Shown here: positions 43,918-53,914 of the stretch, piece by piece | Position numbering within the stretch: the first letter of the stretch is position 1 | Layout: the number at the start of each line of letters is the position of its first letter | Origin: Candidatus Thalassarchaeaceae archaeon | GTDB lineage: Archaea > Thermoplasmatota > Poseidoniia > Poseidoniales > Thalassarchaeaceae | Assembly: GCA_029250605.1 (NCBI GenBank) | Contig: JAQXEZ010000014.1 | Coordinates: forward strand, 1-64,000 | Length of the DNA stretch: 64,000 bases | Direction: 5' to 3' | The notes under the pieces: model-generated | The model's database searches: none | The model's input: only the letters and a program-made list of their open reading frames with translations | What the model was told of the DNA's origin: nothing | Position numbers and translations under genes: made by a program

Positions 43918-45377
43918 CGCGCCCCTACCCACTCGGAGAGGGTGTGGGCGATATGAACGGGCACGTCATCGGCTAGTAGTCCGGGTCCCTTTTCTTGGGC
44001 GGCCTTGGAACCAGCCTCCCTTAGGACGGCACAGGCCAGTCTGGCTGCTGGCCATGGGGCCATCCCTTGGGCGAGAAGCCCGCCAATGGCCCCTGCAAGG
44101 AGGTCTCCGGTTCCACTGACGGCCATCCTAGGATGTCCTCCGGTAGCGTTGCAGTATCTCCCCCCCGGACCGAATATCTCATCCTCGTGTCCTGTGATCA
44201 CAATGGCCGACTCCTCCTTGGTGCAATCAGCTAGTGCTTCCAGAGGCGACGCCTCAGATAGCCATCGTCCGGCTTCCCCCGAATGAGGGGTTGCAACGCC
44301 GACTAGCCCATCCGGCCATTTTCCTACGGGGAGCGCTGAGATCGCATCCGCATCGATCACGAGGGGGATTGACTTCCTTACCGAGAGGGAGATTATCGAC
44401 CTGACAGCCTCCATACTCTCCTCTTCCCTTCCGATGCCTGGGCCTATCACCATCGCATCTGGGGCCCTTCCAGAATCGATGAAATCCGACAGTGCCCCTA
44501 TTGATTCGGGAGTCAGGAATTCCCTGTCGGGGAGTTCCTCTGGAATCAGGCTCGCAGGCCACTTCGACCTATTGGATGCTTGTGCTGGCATGGCGACGTG
44601 GACCAGGTCGCAACCGCTCCTGGCTGCTGCCATCCCAGAGAGGATCGGTGCTCCATGGTAGGGTCCACCTCCCACCACTAGCAAGCGTCCCCTGTCTCCC
44701 TTCCTCGCGTCAGATTCAACTGGCGGGTACCTGGATGCGTCTCCGACCCCGCAGTTTCTGACCTCGGTCGGCCAAGGGAGGTCCGAGACCACTATCTCTC
44801 CGCAACCGGACTCGGACATGCCCATCTTAGGGGAGTGGAACGTGACAGTGCGGATTGGCTTCAGGGCATCCGGGCCGCCGAGACCAGTTGGGATGTCGCA
44901 GGACAGGATAGGCAATCCTGTCGACTTGGCCCAAGCCGAAACATCGCGGATTGGGGGTCTGAGCTCTGCCCCCAAGCCTGCCCCTCCCGAACCAAGGAGG
45001 CAATCGATGATCAGCGTCCAATCGCCTTTGGGGCAATCCGGCCAGACGTGAACCTTCGATTCCTTGGCTGCCATCTCCCTAGCATGCGATGAGGTCTCTG
45101 TCTTCGACGACTCGTGGCTTGCCAGAATCGATGTTGGGATGTCAGAAAGCGAGCGCGAGCAAGCGGCTACGAAGCCGTCGCCCCCATTGTTGCCAGGACC
45201 ACATAGGAATAGGACCCTCCCTCCGCCTGAGGACTTCTCGACCTCGTGTGCCAGGGCCTCTCCTGCGGCTGTCATGAGGGAGAAGTCATCCACGCCGAGG
45301 CTAGCGGAGTTGATGTCGAAAACCGCAACCTCGTCCCAGTGCATCACCCAGCGGGATACCTCGCTGGCGCCCTTCAT
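43914..45377 (-). CDS. nnr: Bifunctional NAD(P)H-hydrate epimerase/dehydratase
   Basis: This 487-residue enzyme repairs hydrated NADH/NADPH. The N-terminal epimerase half (about 1-210) has FLCGPGNNGGDGFVAA. The C-terminal ADP/ATP-dependent dehydratase half (about 220-480) has GGGPYHGAPILSGMAAARSG and the ribokinase-like anion hole SGTGDLLAGAIGGLLAQG. Both halves look intact. It follows the NSS transporter by 9 bp. Confidence 0.92.
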   Translation of the reverse strand: MKGASEVSRWVMHWDEVAVFDINSASLGVDDFSLMTAAGEALAHEVEKSSGGGRVLFLCGPGNNGGDGFVAACSRSLSDIPTSILASHESSKTETSSHAREMAAKESKVHVWPDCPKGDWTLIIDCLLGSGGAGLGAELRPPIRDVSAWAKSTGLPILSCDIPTGLGGPDALKPIRTVTFHSPKMGMSESGCGEIVVSDLPWPTEVRNCGVGDASRYPPVESDARKGDRGRLLVVGGGPYHGAPILSGMAAARSGCDLVHVAMPAQASNRSKWPASLIPEELPDREFLTPESIGALSDFIDSGRAPDAMVIGPGIGREEESMEAVRSIISLSVRKSIPLVIDADAISALPVGKWPDGLVGVATPHSGEAGRWLSEASPLEALADCTKEESAIVITGHEDEIFGPGGRYCNATGGHPRMAVSGTGDLLAGAIGGLLAQGMAPWPAARLACAVLREAGSKAAQEKGPGLLADDVPVHIAHTLSEWVGAR

Positions 45378-45386
45378 CTTCCAGCC

Positions 45387-47090
45387 TCAAGCCAGACCCA
45401 GTTCCTCTTTGACGTGGTCTGGAAGCTCGTCTCCCACTTGGAAGATATGTGGGTCGGATCCTCCTGGTAGTGCATCGATTGAGACGTCCGCGCCCTCTGG
45501 GACGTTTCGGAACAACGGCCTTGAGATCAGTACCTTGTTGAATCCGACGAACAGAGAAGCGGTTACCCCCCAGAAGAGCAGGATTATCGAGATCCCATGG
45601 GGATTTGACGGGTTCCACGGGTCATCGACGTTGGCTAGTAGGTCGGCGAAGTAAGAGAGCATCAGCACAGAGAACATCAGTGGGAATCCTAGGTAAATGA
45701 TGTAGTCCCACCAGCGTCCTATCCACCAGTCGTTGTCTCCAGTGTTGATGTAATCGTCACGGAAGGCGGAGACCCCATGGTCCAGGTAGTCCCTGAGGCT
45801 GAATCCATCCACATCATTTTCTATCTGCCATGCCTTGTACCTGGACCAACCGTACTTCCAGATCGTGTATGCCATGAAAAGTCCGCTGAACATCAGACCG
45901 TAACCCCAGATGTGGTCCTGGACCTCGAGGAACTGGGGGAAGGCCACTCCAGTGGATGGATCGATCTTGATCCAGAGTATTGCACTGGGGATTCCGAATA
46001 GGAATATAGCGAGGCCTGTGAGGGCAACTGACCTTGAGCGGTCGAAACCGTGATCGACGAAGTTCCTGACGCAGAGTTCGACAGTGGAAATCATGGATGT
46101 CAGGGCAGCGAAGGATAGCGCTAGGAAGAAGATGGCGACCATGGCCAGTTGCACGACTGGGCCACCCGGTGCCTGGGCGAAGACCTCGGGCAGAACTAGG
46201 AAGGTGATCGCCGAGCTCCCCCCGCTCACCGCCCCCAATGGGTCAGAAGAAACCGAGAACACTGCCATCATTACCGTTAGTCCTGCGATGATGCTGATGC
46301 TGTTGTTGGCAAGGCACATCGTAGCTGCGTTCAGAGTGGTATCCTCGTCCTTCCTCATGTACACGGAGTAAGTTATCGCCATTCCCATCCCTGCAGAGCA
46401 GGACCAAGCAGACTGTGAGAGGCCGTTAATCCAAGTCTCCGGCTGGACCAGGTACTCCGGCTGGATGCTGAACATGTAGATGAATCCGTCAAGAGTCCCA
46501 TCCTTGACGTCCATAACGAATGATAGGAATAGGGCTGCGAAAAGAAGGATGAACAGGGAGACCATCAGAGTGACGTTCGCCTTCTCGATGGCCTTCGCAC
46601 CCCCCCAAATAGCTGCCAAGGTGATCAGAACTGTAATCATCTGGAAGAAGATGACTTGCTCAGGGGACTGGAGAAATGTGTTCCAGACCTCAATCGTGTC
46701 CACCTCTTGGGAGAGGCCCCCCCTGATGGCAATCTGGAAGTAGTTCAAGCACCACCCAGTGACCACGGCGTAGTAGAATCCTATTGCACAGTTTATCCAT
46801 GCGGTCCAGAGGCCCATCCATGCGAACCTTCGACCAGCGAAGATCCGGAATGTTCCAACGGTTCCAACCCTGCTTCTCTTCCCCAATGCGAACTCGGCGA
46901 TAATGAGGGGGACGGACCAGAGGAATAGGAAAATCAGCCATGGAACGAGGAACGACCCCCCTCCGTTGGCACCCACCATGCGAGGGAATCTCCAGATGTT
47001 TCCAGTACCAATCGCAGCTCCGATGGTTGCGAAGATTAAACCCAGCCTACCACTGAACTGGTCGCTTGACTTTTCTGTCTGCGAATCCAA
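45387..47090 (-). CDS. Sodium:neurotransmitter symporter (NSS/SNF) family transporter
   Basis: This 567-residue transporter has about 12 helices. The LeuT-fold signature in helix 1 is clear (FATIGAAIGTGNIWRFPRM, then ANGGGSFLVPW), so it probably imports amino acids or similar amines with Na+. The only start giving the conserved N-terminus is TTG 47090, preceded by AGGGGA. It follows the secreted M14 carboxypeptidase by 9 bp, which suggests that amino acids released by the peptidase are taken up. The substrate is not visible from sequence. Confidence 0.9.
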   Translation of the reverse strand: MDSQTEKSSDQFSGRLGLIFATIGAAIGTGNIWRFPRMVGANGGGSFLVPWLIFLFLWSVPLIIAEFALGKRSRVGTVGTFRIFAGRRFAWMGLWTAWINCAIGFYYAVVTGWCLNYFQIAIRGGLSQEVDTIEVWNTFLQSPEQVIFFQMITVLITLAAIWGGAKAIEKANVTLMVSLFILLFAALFLSFVMDVKDGTLDGFIYMFSIQPEYLVQPETWINGLSQSAWSCSAGMGMAITYSVYMRKDEDTTLNAATMCLANNSISIIAGLTVMMAVFSVSSDPLGAVSGGSSAITFLVLPEVFAQAPGGPVVQLAMVAIFFLALSFAALTSMISTVELCVRNFVDHGFDRSRSVALTGLAIFLFGIPSAILWIKIDPSTGVAFPQFLEVQDHIWGYGLMFSGLFMAYTIWKYGWSRYKAWQIENDVDGFSLRDYLDHGVSAFRDDYINTGDNDWWIGRWWDYIIYLGFPLMFSVLMLSYFADLLANVDDPWNPSNPHGISIILLFWGVTASLFVGFNKVLISRPLFRNVPEGADVSIDALPGGSDPHIFQVGDELPDHVKEELGLA

Positions 47091-47099
47091 GATATCCCC

Positions 47100-49307
47100 T
47101 CACTCGCCCGTTCTGGGATTGATTTCTACTGAGGATGGTATTTCTTCTAAAGGCATTCCGAGAATCCTCTCGTCCTCGGAGAACATTTCCCTTAGAGTGA
47201 AGCCGAGTCCCCCCCACACGAATGTGGCAATGACCAGGAACATCAGGATGCTGAGGATTGCATCCCCGAAATCTGCTCTGTACGGAATTGACAATTCGTA
47301 GTAGTTACCCCCTTCTTCCACGGTTGGGTAGGTGAATGGGAATGCACCGTTGGTGGTTCCAAGCATGGCCTTGTACTGTATCTTGCCTACTGAGGTGTCC
47401 GGAAGTGGAACGAGGCCGACCAAGCGAGTCCCGTTGGATCCGTCCAGCAGCGTGCATTGCTCCGAAGTCTCGCTAAACCCGGACATCTCCCAGGGGACCT
47501 CTACCCAGTCTGTCGGGCCGAAGTCGTTCTGTTGCCTCGTGGGCTCCACGAATCGCCACATAAGATGCGATCTCTCAACATCTGGAGTGAACGGGAACAT
47601 TGGGTCTAAGCACATCCCCACCGGAATGTCTCCTTTCGAGGGGACGGCCACATCGGTCGGCTCTTGCAGCCACTGTGTGGCAGTGGTGTTCTGTATCCCT
47701 ACCACGGCCCTGTACTGTGGGTCGTCGGCCATCTCCACCATGTAGAAGGGGACTCCGAGGTTCCTCACGGCGATGTGAGCAATGTCTTCTGGATACTCGT
47801 GGAAGGCATTGCCGATCTCCATTGTGTAGCAGTACGAATTATGCACACCGTAGTGCCAGTCGCAGAAGTCTCCTGTGGTTGGGTATAGGTCAGAAGACTG
47901 CATTGGTGCGTAATCTGTCATCTGCCCCATTACTTGTCCGTGATATACCAGATACTCGTCATCGGGGGAGTAGCAATTCGTGCAGTGCCCCCATGGCCAG
48001 AGTACCAACTCTGAGAAAGAGTGCCACGTAAGTGTCGACTTGAAGTCAGAAGCGTGATCCAAGTCATCATCGTTCATCTCGGTCATGTCTTGGATGAACT
48101 TAGTCTCCGGTTCGGTGTTTCCGCCCCACCAGTCCTCGTCTACCTTGCCATCTGCATCGTCATCCTTGCCATCTACGTGATCCTCATTTATTTGGCCGTC
48201 ATTATCGTTATCATCGGTGTTCACTGGTCCGTTGTAGACGTCATTGTTGGGCCCATCGGCATAGCAGAAACCTGGGAAGATAGGACCAGTTGCCCCCAAT
48301 GGTGCGCCCCACTCAAACTGGTAGTTCCTGTTGAGGTCTACACCATCACAACCCTCATCCACGGCCTCGTCGATATCGGGAATTGGGGTAACCCCGGTGT
48401 GGGTATTGTCGCGAAGGTTCTTCCTCCAACCGCTCTGATAGCAGTTCTCCCATGCCGTTTCTCCACAGTACTCCTCCCTGTCATACCTGTTCCCATCTAC
48501 GTTAAGCATGGGGATGAGGTAGATTTCTCTGGTATTGACCATGTCCGTGATAAACTGCTCACTGAAGTCCTCGTCGACCCCCAAGTCACCGGGTCCGCAG
48601 GGGTTTCCATCCCCGTTGCTGTCCTGGAATGATGTGTTGAGCATCAAGCAGTCCCCATCATTGTCAATTCCGTCCCAGCCGTCTTCGTCGATCAGGCCGT
48701 CCCCATCGTTGTCTATCCCTGCCTTGCCATAGTAGAACGCCAAGGTCTCTAGGAAGAACATCGGGACCTCGTATGACATCCATTCCCTTGCGTGGTGGTT
48801 TCCCACAAGCATTACGTCGGGACGGTCGGCGTAATTTCCGTCGTCACCGTTGAAATCGTTGTACGAGCCTCCCTGAACATTTGCGGTAATCTTCATCCAC
48901 GGACTAGGGTGGTTGTAGTACCATCCCTCGTAATCAGTAGATGAGGTCATTTCCCCTCTAGCGTTAAGTCCGCCTAAAAGTCCCTCATGGAACTGTAGGA
49001 AATCTGGATAGTAGGCAGCCAATGTCTGCATCCTTTGTTTCATTGAGAAGTAATCGTGATACGCGCGAAACTGAAGTTGATCGGCATCCCCATGCGGCCC
49101 CCATGGGAAAATCTGATTCGCATACTCGTTCGACCAGATTTCTTCTGGGGATGTCCCAGCGGGTTCTGGCTCCTGTGCTTCTGTAATTGGAGCTAGGGCA
49201 ACAGGTGAGAGCATGCTAAGGAGAAATGGGAGGAGCATGGCTGCGACTGGTGCTCCGGGATTGGAAGTCCCCCTTCTTCCCGTATTGAAAGCGGCCTGAC
49301 TAGTCAT
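47100..49307 (-). CDS. Secreted zinc carboxypeptidase (M14) with Asp-rich calcium-like repeats
   Basis: This 735-residue peptidase removes C-terminal residues from external peptides. It has a signal peptide (residues about 22-45). The zinc ligands are His172 and Glu175 (HAREW) and His429 (TLTWHSF). Arg binding occurs in the GVDLNRNYQFEW block, and Glu497 (YTMEIGN) is catalytic. All are present. Inserted between are Asp/Gly-rich runs such as DNDGDGLIDEDGWDG and DNDNDGQINEDHVDG, like thrombospondin type-3 calcium loops. One membrane helix lies near residue 690, followed by a short cytosolic tail. It probably acts tethered at the cell surface, in one operon with the NSS carrier. Confidence 0.92.
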   Translation of the reverse strand: MTSQAAFNTGRRGTSNPGAPVAAMLLPFLLSMLSPVALAPITEAQEPEPAGTSPEEIWSNEYANQIFPWGPHGDADQLQFRAYHDYFSMKQRMQTLAAYYPDFLQFHEGLLGGLNARGEMTSSTDYEGWYYNHPSPWMKITANVQGGSYNDFNGDDGNYADRPDVMLVGNHHAREWMSYEVPMFFLETLAFYYGKAGIDNDGDGLIDEDGWDGIDNDGDCLMLNTSFQDSNGDGNPCGPGDLGVDEDFSEQFITDMVNTREIYLIPMLNVDGNRYDREEYCGETAWENCYQSGWRKNLRDNTHTGVTPIPDIDEAVDEGCDGVDLNRNYQFEWGAPLGATGPIFPGFCYADGPNNDVYNGPVNTDDNDNDGQINEDHVDGKDDDADGKVDEDWWGGNTEPETKFIQDMTEMNDDDLDHASDFKSTLTWHSFSELVLWPWGHCTNCYSPDDEYLVYHGQVMGQMTDYAPMQSSDLYPTTGDFCDWHYGVHNSYCYTMEIGNAFHEYPEDIAHIAVRNLGVPFYMVEMADDPQYRAVVGIQNTTATQWLQEPTDVAVPSKGDIPVGMCLDPMFPFTPDVERSHLMWRFVEPTRQQNDFGPTDWVEVPWEMSGFSETSEQCTLLDGSNGTRLVGLVPLPDTSVGKIQYKAMLGTTNGAFPFTYPTVEEGGNYYELSIPYRADFGDAILSILMFLVIATFVWGGLGFTLREMFSEDERILGMPLEEIPSSVEINPRTGE

Positions 49308-49402
49308 GCTATTTTTTGCGGAGAAACCCTAGGTATTGAATCGCACGGACAACGGTCCGAAGGACCGGGATGGTTTTTTGAGGGGAACCTCGTCGGAAAA
49401 TC

Positions 49403-50503
49403 ATGACTATAGGGTCCGAGATTGCTGAAGAATTGACTGGGGATGAGGTGGTTTACGGTTTCTCATCACTTGGAATTGGTTTCCTTGCATTTCTAATCGG
49501 AGCTTCCGTAACTGCAGCACTAATCTCCAGAAGAGTGCTATTCCCGCGAATAATGGACTTGCTATCCAAGACTGAGAGGATTGATGGGAAGACGCTATTC
49601 GCGCCCAAATCTCTAGGGTGGATGATTGGTTTGCTAGCAATGTGGCAGTCTGTAGACTGGGCACTAGAGAACATCATTGCAGCAGAAGAATGGGGGCACA
49701 TCTGGAATAATGCATTGATGCAGGACGTCGGGGAGGCATGCAGAGCCGGTTTCGTCATCCTAATGCTAATCGCGGCATATAGGCTGGTAGACTTCTTGGA
49801 TGCTTTCATAGTCGTCGAGGGAGACAACATGGCAGCAAGGAGGTCCCTTGCGAGTGTTGCCGAGGCCATAGGAAGGCTGGCAGTAGTAGTCGTTGGAATC
49901 TTCGTTCTAGCGGGGCTAGTGGGATTGAATCTCAACGGCATGATTGCAGGTCTCGGAATAACGGGTCTGGCACTAGCACTTGCGGCGAAGGACTCGGTGG
50001 CAAACATCTTCGGAGCAATTTCGATTATCATCGATCAACCTTTCAATGTTGGAGACTGGATAATAGTAGAGGGGGTTGAGGGCGAGGTGATCACCATTGG
50101 ACTAAGGACTACGATGATCAGGACTGGTAACGACACTATTGTCACAATTCCTAATTCCAACATCACTAACTCACCCGTGGAGAACTTCACGATGAGGAGA
50201 TTCAGGAGAATTAGGCCCTCGTTTGAATTCGAAGAGGATAGTGACCAGAGCGCTCTGAAGAAGTTCTGTGATTCCCTGTGCGAGCAGGTTCTTGCAGACC
50301 CAAGGGCAACCAAGCATGGGGACTCCTGGGTTAAAATCACAAACAGCCTCCCTCCGAAGATTACTGTCTCATGCAATTTCTACTGTGAGTCGAGTTCGAA
50401 TATCCAGAGGGAGTTCACCGAGGATATTCTGCTAATGGGTAGGGCTGGGGGGCTGGAGTGCGAATTGAGTTTCCATGAGCCTAGGCGTAGAGCCAAACTC
50501 TAG
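49403..50503 (+). CDS. mscS: MscS-family mechanosensitive ion channel
   Basis: This 366-residue membrane protein opens under membrane tension to release ions. Several helices precede the pore helix (LGITGLALALAAKDSVANIF). The MscS beta domain follows, with ISIIIDQPFNVGDWI and IRTGNDTIVTIPNSNI. It is divergent from the M14 gene and abuts the phosphoglycerate mutase gene with no gap. A purine-rich GAGGGGAA lies upstream of ATG 49403. Confidence 0.93.
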   Translation: MTIGSEIAEELTGDEVVYGFSSLGIGFLAFLIGASVTAALISRRVLFPRIMDLLSKTERIDGKTLFAPKSLGWMIGLLAMWQSVDWALENIIAAEEWGHIWNNALMQDVGEACRAGFVILMLIAAYRLVDFLDAFIVVEGDNMAARRSLASVAEAIGRLAVVVVGIFVLAGLVGLNLNGMIAGLGITGLALALAAKDSVANIFGAISIIIDQPFNVGDWIIVEGVEGEVITIGLRTTMIRTGNDTIVTIPNSNITNSPVENFTMRRFRRIRPSFEFEEDSDQSALKKFCDSLCEQVLADPRATKHGDSWVKITNSLPPKITVSCNFYCESSSNIQREFTEDILLMGRAGGLECELSFHEPRRRAKL

Positions 50504-51112
50504 GTGTTTTTGTTGTCAAAGCTAATTCTAATTCGCCATGGGCAATCTGTTTGGAATGCTGAAAACAGGTTCACTGGGTGGACTGATGTCGATCTATCTG
50601 ACAAGGGCGTGACGGAGGCTGAGGAAGCTGGTAATGAGCTCATGAACCAAGTGATTGACATCGTCCATACAAGCGACTTGATTCGGGCAAAGAGGACTGC
50701 GGAAATCGTCATTCAGGCTAATGTCTCCTCGAAAGACACAGTGACTAAGTCGGACTGGAGACTGAACGAGAGGAATTACGGGGCTCTTCAAGGATTGAAC
50801 AAGGCAGAGACTGCTGAAGAGCATGGTGCGGAGCAGGTCAGGATTTGGAGGAGGTCATTTGACGTGGCCCCTCCCGAGGGAGAGAGCCTGGAGATGACTG
50901 CGAAGAGGACGATTCCCTATTTCGAAGAAGAAATCCTTCCGGATCTAGAGTCAGGTGTGAATGTTCTAGTTTCTGCACATGGTAACTCTCTGAGGTCAAT
51001 TGTAATGCATATCGAAGGAATCTCCCCCAATGACATAGTCTCATTCGAGATTAAGACAGGAGTACCTAGGTACTATGATTACTCTGATGGGGTACTCAGT
51101 CTAATCGATTGA
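50504..51112 (+). CDS. gpmA: Phosphoglycerate mutase (2,3-BPG-dependent type)
   Basis: This 202-residue histidine phosphatase-fold enzyme interconverts 3- and 2-phosphoglycerate. The catalytic His is in LIRHGQSVWNAENRFTGWTD. The block ERNYGALQGLNKAE and the second active-site His in SAHGNSLRSIVMHIEG are present and specific for dPGM rather than generic phosphatases. It is somewhat shorter than the usual 230-250 residues. The GTG start at 50504 begins one base after the mscS stop. Its end overlaps the convergent kinase-like gene by 17 bp. Confidence 0.92.
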   Translation: MFLLSKLILIRHGQSVWNAENRFTGWTDVDLSDKGVTEAEEAGNELMNQVIDIVHTSDLIRAKRTAEIVIQANVSSKDTVTKSDWRLNERNYGALQGLNKAETAEEHGAEQVRIWRRSFDVAPPEGESLEMTAKRTIPYFEEEILPDLESGVNVLVSAHGNSLRSIVMHIEGISPNDIVSFEIKTGVPRYYDYSDGVLSLID

Positions 51113-52355
51113 ATGGAATCTCTGGCAATGGTGACATACGGCGATATGTCCACATCAGAGCTGCGCTTGCAATAATACACAGTGATGGCGTGACGAGTTC
51201 CTGTGATGAAGGGGGGAAAGTCCAGTATATCGAGGTGATTCCAAAGAAACCCGCCATTATCGACAAGGCACCGATGGTCCTGTTGTTGAACATCTTCTTC
51301 TGGAAACTAGGAACGTATGCGATTAGTCCCACTGCAGGATGAGGGGCTCCCGATTGATGGGACGTGGCCTCAATTACATCCAGAAGGCACTGCTCGTACT
51401 CCCAGATGGCTAGACCGCCCCGATGAGAGTAAAACACGTTATCAGATGCCCACTTGCTAGGAGCAGTTTCTCTCCACCCCTCAATCAGTGAGAGTCTGAG
51501 CCCGACAATGTCCACATCTGTTCCTGAGGCATGGTGAAGCCTTGATAGATCGTGAATTAATGAGGCGAGGTCTCTGATCGCTGGAAATCCACAGTCCGGT
51601 GGATGGAGTGCATCAGATAGTCGTGGTCTCCCAATTCTAACAGACTCTCCGATGAAGTCTTCTAACCTAACGTCCCCTATACAGAGCATACATTCTGAGT
51701 CTCTTGAGTATGGAGCTCTCCAAATGGAGTGGGCATTGAGGGCCTCCTCTAACTCCGAAACTCTGGAATTCCACCTATTGGGGTCTGCTGGGGTGACTCG
51801 GATTCCCTCGACATGCGAATGCACTGATCCAAGCTGCCTCCCACAATCCCTCAGAATCTCTTCAGCATCGTTCTTGGACCCATTTTCTAATACGTTCAAA
51901 AGAAGTTCTCTAGAGTTGGTTTTTTGTTCGGCTTCCTTCCTGATGGAGATGACTTCGGAACCGTTCCAGGAGTAGCCACCACATGGCAAGTCACAGGACT
52001 CCGGGTATGAGTTGACCCTCTTCCTGAGTAAACCATCGGACCCCCATGGAAGGAACTCAGCCTCCCATTTAGCCTCGGAGCTCAGGTGCGCAACGGGTCC
52101 CCTAACATGGTCAGAAGTCGAAACTTGAACTATGGATTGAGGATCGGGGACCTCCCCCCAAGAATCCAGTTCGGAGACTATTTCGATCCAATCAGGCGGT
52201 TCGATCAGATCTGAAGGGTGAATCATGGAGCATGATAGTCCAGATAGCGGCCCCGTTCCTGAGAATTCTATGATCTCTAACCCGCGAGGGGCGATTTCGC
52301 TGTGCTCAATCTGAGGCAGAGCCCCGGGCCTCCAAGATCCTACTCCCTCCGACAT
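51096..52355 (-). CDS. Kinase-like (APH-fold?) protein with C-terminal membrane helices
   Basis: This 419-residue protein is not confidently assigned. Residues about 165-300 have features of aminoglycoside-phosphotransferase-like kinases. CGRQLGSVHSH resembles the helix before the catalytic loop, CIGDVRLEDFIGE aligns with the 'HGDL..EN' loop but lacks its His, and PPDCGFPAIRDLASLIHDL resembles the 'D.GP..DLA.L' segment. Two hydrophobic helices close the protein (TIGALSIMAGFFGITSIYW and LCIIASAALMWTY). It could be a pseudokinase or a divergent membrane kinase. It is divergent from the HAD gene and convergent with phosphoglycerate mutase. Confidence 0.55.
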   Translation of the reverse strand: MSEGVGSWRPGALPQIEHSEIAPRGLEIIEFSGTGPLSGLSCSMIHPSDLIEPPDWIEIVSELDSWGEVPDPQSIVQVSTSDHVRGPVAHLSSEAKWEAEFLPWGSDGLLRKRVNSYPESCDLPCGGYSWNGSEVISIRKEAEQKTNSRELLLNVLENGSKNDAEEILRDCGRQLGSVHSHVEGIRVTPADPNRWNSRVSELEEALNAHSIWRAPYSRDSECMLCIGDVRLEDFIGESVRIGRPRLSDALHPPDCGFPAIRDLASLIHDLSRLHHASGTDVDIVGLRLSLIEGWRETAPSKWASDNVFYSHRGGLAIWEYEQCLLDVIEATSHQSGAPHPAVGLIAYVPSFQKKMFNNRTIGALSIMAGFFGITSIYWTFPPSSQELVTPSLCIIASAALMWTYRRMSPLPEIPFNRLD

Positions 52356-52420
52356 CTCCTCTCGTGACTAGGAAGGGGTTCAAGGCTTCATTGAATCGGT
52401 CTGCGAAGGCTTGAATCGTA

Positions 52421-52984
52421 ATGGCCCGAGCGAATACTGTGGACCAGAGTAGCGCCGAAATCCCGATTGCGGTCGACATGGATGGGACCCTGATACTCAC
52501 AGACATGAGTTGGGTCAGCATCAAGAGGGTGATTCTAAGGCGGCCATGGTCAATAGTTGGAATGCTGGCAAAGGAGTTCACTGGAAGAAGGGCCCAATGG
52601 AAGAGGGACTTGGCCGAGAGGCTGGTTTTCGATCCTGCTGAATTGGAATATCACGAGGAGTTCCTTGACTGGCTCACTGGTGAGAGGGCCAAGGGTAGGA
52701 CGTTGATTCTCGCTACCGCATCTGACAGGATAATCGCGGAGCAAGTTGCTGGCCACGTTGGGCTATTCTCGGACGTGATGGCATCCGAGTCGACATTCAA
52801 CCTTAGAGGGGGGAAGAAAGCCGAGGCTCTAGTGTCTAGATTTGGGGAGCGAGGTTTCGCATATGCGGGCAACAGCAAGCATGACTTGCCGGTTTGGGAA
52901 CACGCCGGAGAAGTGATTGTTGTCAATCCAGAAAGGGGCCTTCTAGACAAGGTCGGGGATTCGGCTGACATTATTTTCGAATAG
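52421..52984 (+). CDS. HAD-family hydrolase, HAD-UbiA-type phosphatase half
   Basis: This 187-residue HAD phosphatase has the nucleophile motif AVDMDGTLI, motif 2 in LILATASDRI and the C-terminal block FAYAGNSKHDLPVW. The sequence between matches the HAD half of HAD-UbiA fusion proteins (RRPWSIVGMLAKEFTGRRAQ and WKRDLAERL). Those fusions act on decaprenyl- or polyprenyl-phosphate sugars. The UbiA prenyltransferase half is absent here. The cis-prenyltransferase gene follows by 48 bp, supporting a lipid-carrier role. Confidence 0.82.
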   Translation: MARANTVDQSSAEIPIAVDMDGTLILTDMSWVSIKRVILRRPWSIVGMLAKEFTGRRAQWKRDLAERLVFDPAELEYHEEFLDWLTGERAKGRTLILATASDRIIAEQVAGHVGLFSDVMASESTFNLRGGKKAEALVSRFGERGFAYAGNSKHDLPVWEHAGEVIVVNPERGLLDKVGDSADIIFE

Positions 52985-53032
52985 TGGCATTTCTGGTTAG
53001 TTGTCTTAACGTCGGTACTCGCCCGAGCAGAT

Positions 53033-53914
53033 ATGACAAGGAGGGGGAAGCGCCTTGGTCGAGGGCTAGACAATGTGGCGAAGCGCCTTCTGAAGTACAG
53101 GGTTTTCTCGGTTCCTGCACGTTTTGCATCGAACTCCTGGTTGGCTTGGAGCTTCGTCTCGAGATTGGACAGAGTTCGTGCGAGGAGGAAGCGAGAAAGG
53201 ATCTCCGAGGAGGAGCTCCCTCAGCATGTGTCCATCATCATGGACGGAAATAGGAGATTTGCTTGGAGTCTGAGCCTGGGCACCGAGATTGGGCATAGAC
53301 ATGGGAAAGATAAGTTGAGGGAAGTGATGGATTGGGTACTTGACCTGGGGATACCCTACCTAACTGTCTACGCGCTTTCGACTGAGAATCTATCCAGCAG
53401 GGATTCGGACGAGTTGGAGGCATTGTTCGACTTGTACGTGGCTGGCCTGGAGGAGATATCCCAAGATGAGGAGATCCACGCAAAGGAAGTGAAGGTAAGG
53501 GTTGTCGGCAGGACAGAGGATCTTCCTGACAGGGTTAATCGGGCGATAGGAAAAGCACAAGATAGTACCAGTAATTACTCCAAATTCACTTTCACTGTTT
53601 GTCTTGCATACGGAGGTAGGGAGGAGATAGTAGATGCAGTGAAGGGCATCGCTGCTGATCATGCTTCTGGGAGCCTGGAACTGGAAAGGATCGATACTGC
53701 TGAGATTTCAAATCGTCTGTACGATGCTGAGATTCCAGATCCAGATCTGGTAATCAGAACTAGTGGGGAAGAGAGGGTCTCGAACTTCCTTCTCTGGCAG
53801 ATTGCATATTCTGAGCTATACTTCACTGACGTTCACTGGCCTTCATTCTCTAAATCTGACCTTTACGATGCGATCGAGACCTATCAGATGAGGAGGAGGA
53901 GATACGGTGAGTGA
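53033..53914 (+). CDS. uppS: cis-Prenyltransferase (undecaprenyl/dolichyl diphosphate synthase)
   Basis: This 293-residue enzyme extends polyprenyl diphosphate to make the lipid carrier for glycan assembly. The catalytic Asp lies in [12 protein letters not shown], followed by the [19 protein letters not shown] block, and [21 protein letters not shown] near the C-terminus. A basic N-terminal extension of about 65 residues could bind membrane. The Nudix gene starts inside its end (8-bp overlap). Confidence 0.94.
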   Translation: MTRRGKRLGRGLDNVAKRLLKYRVFSVPARFASNSWLAWSFVSRLDRVRARRKRERISEEELPQHVSIIMDGNRRFAWSLSLGTEIGHRHGKDKLREVMDWVLDLGIPYLTVYALSTENLSSRDSDELEALFDLYVAGLEEISQDEEIHAKEVKVRVVGRTEDLPDRVNRAIGKAQDSTSNYSKFTFTVCLAYGGREEIVDAVKGIAADHASGSLELERIDTAEISNRLYDAEIPDPDLVIRTSGEERVSNFLLWQIAYSELYFTDVHWPSFSKSDLYDAIETYQMRRRRYGE

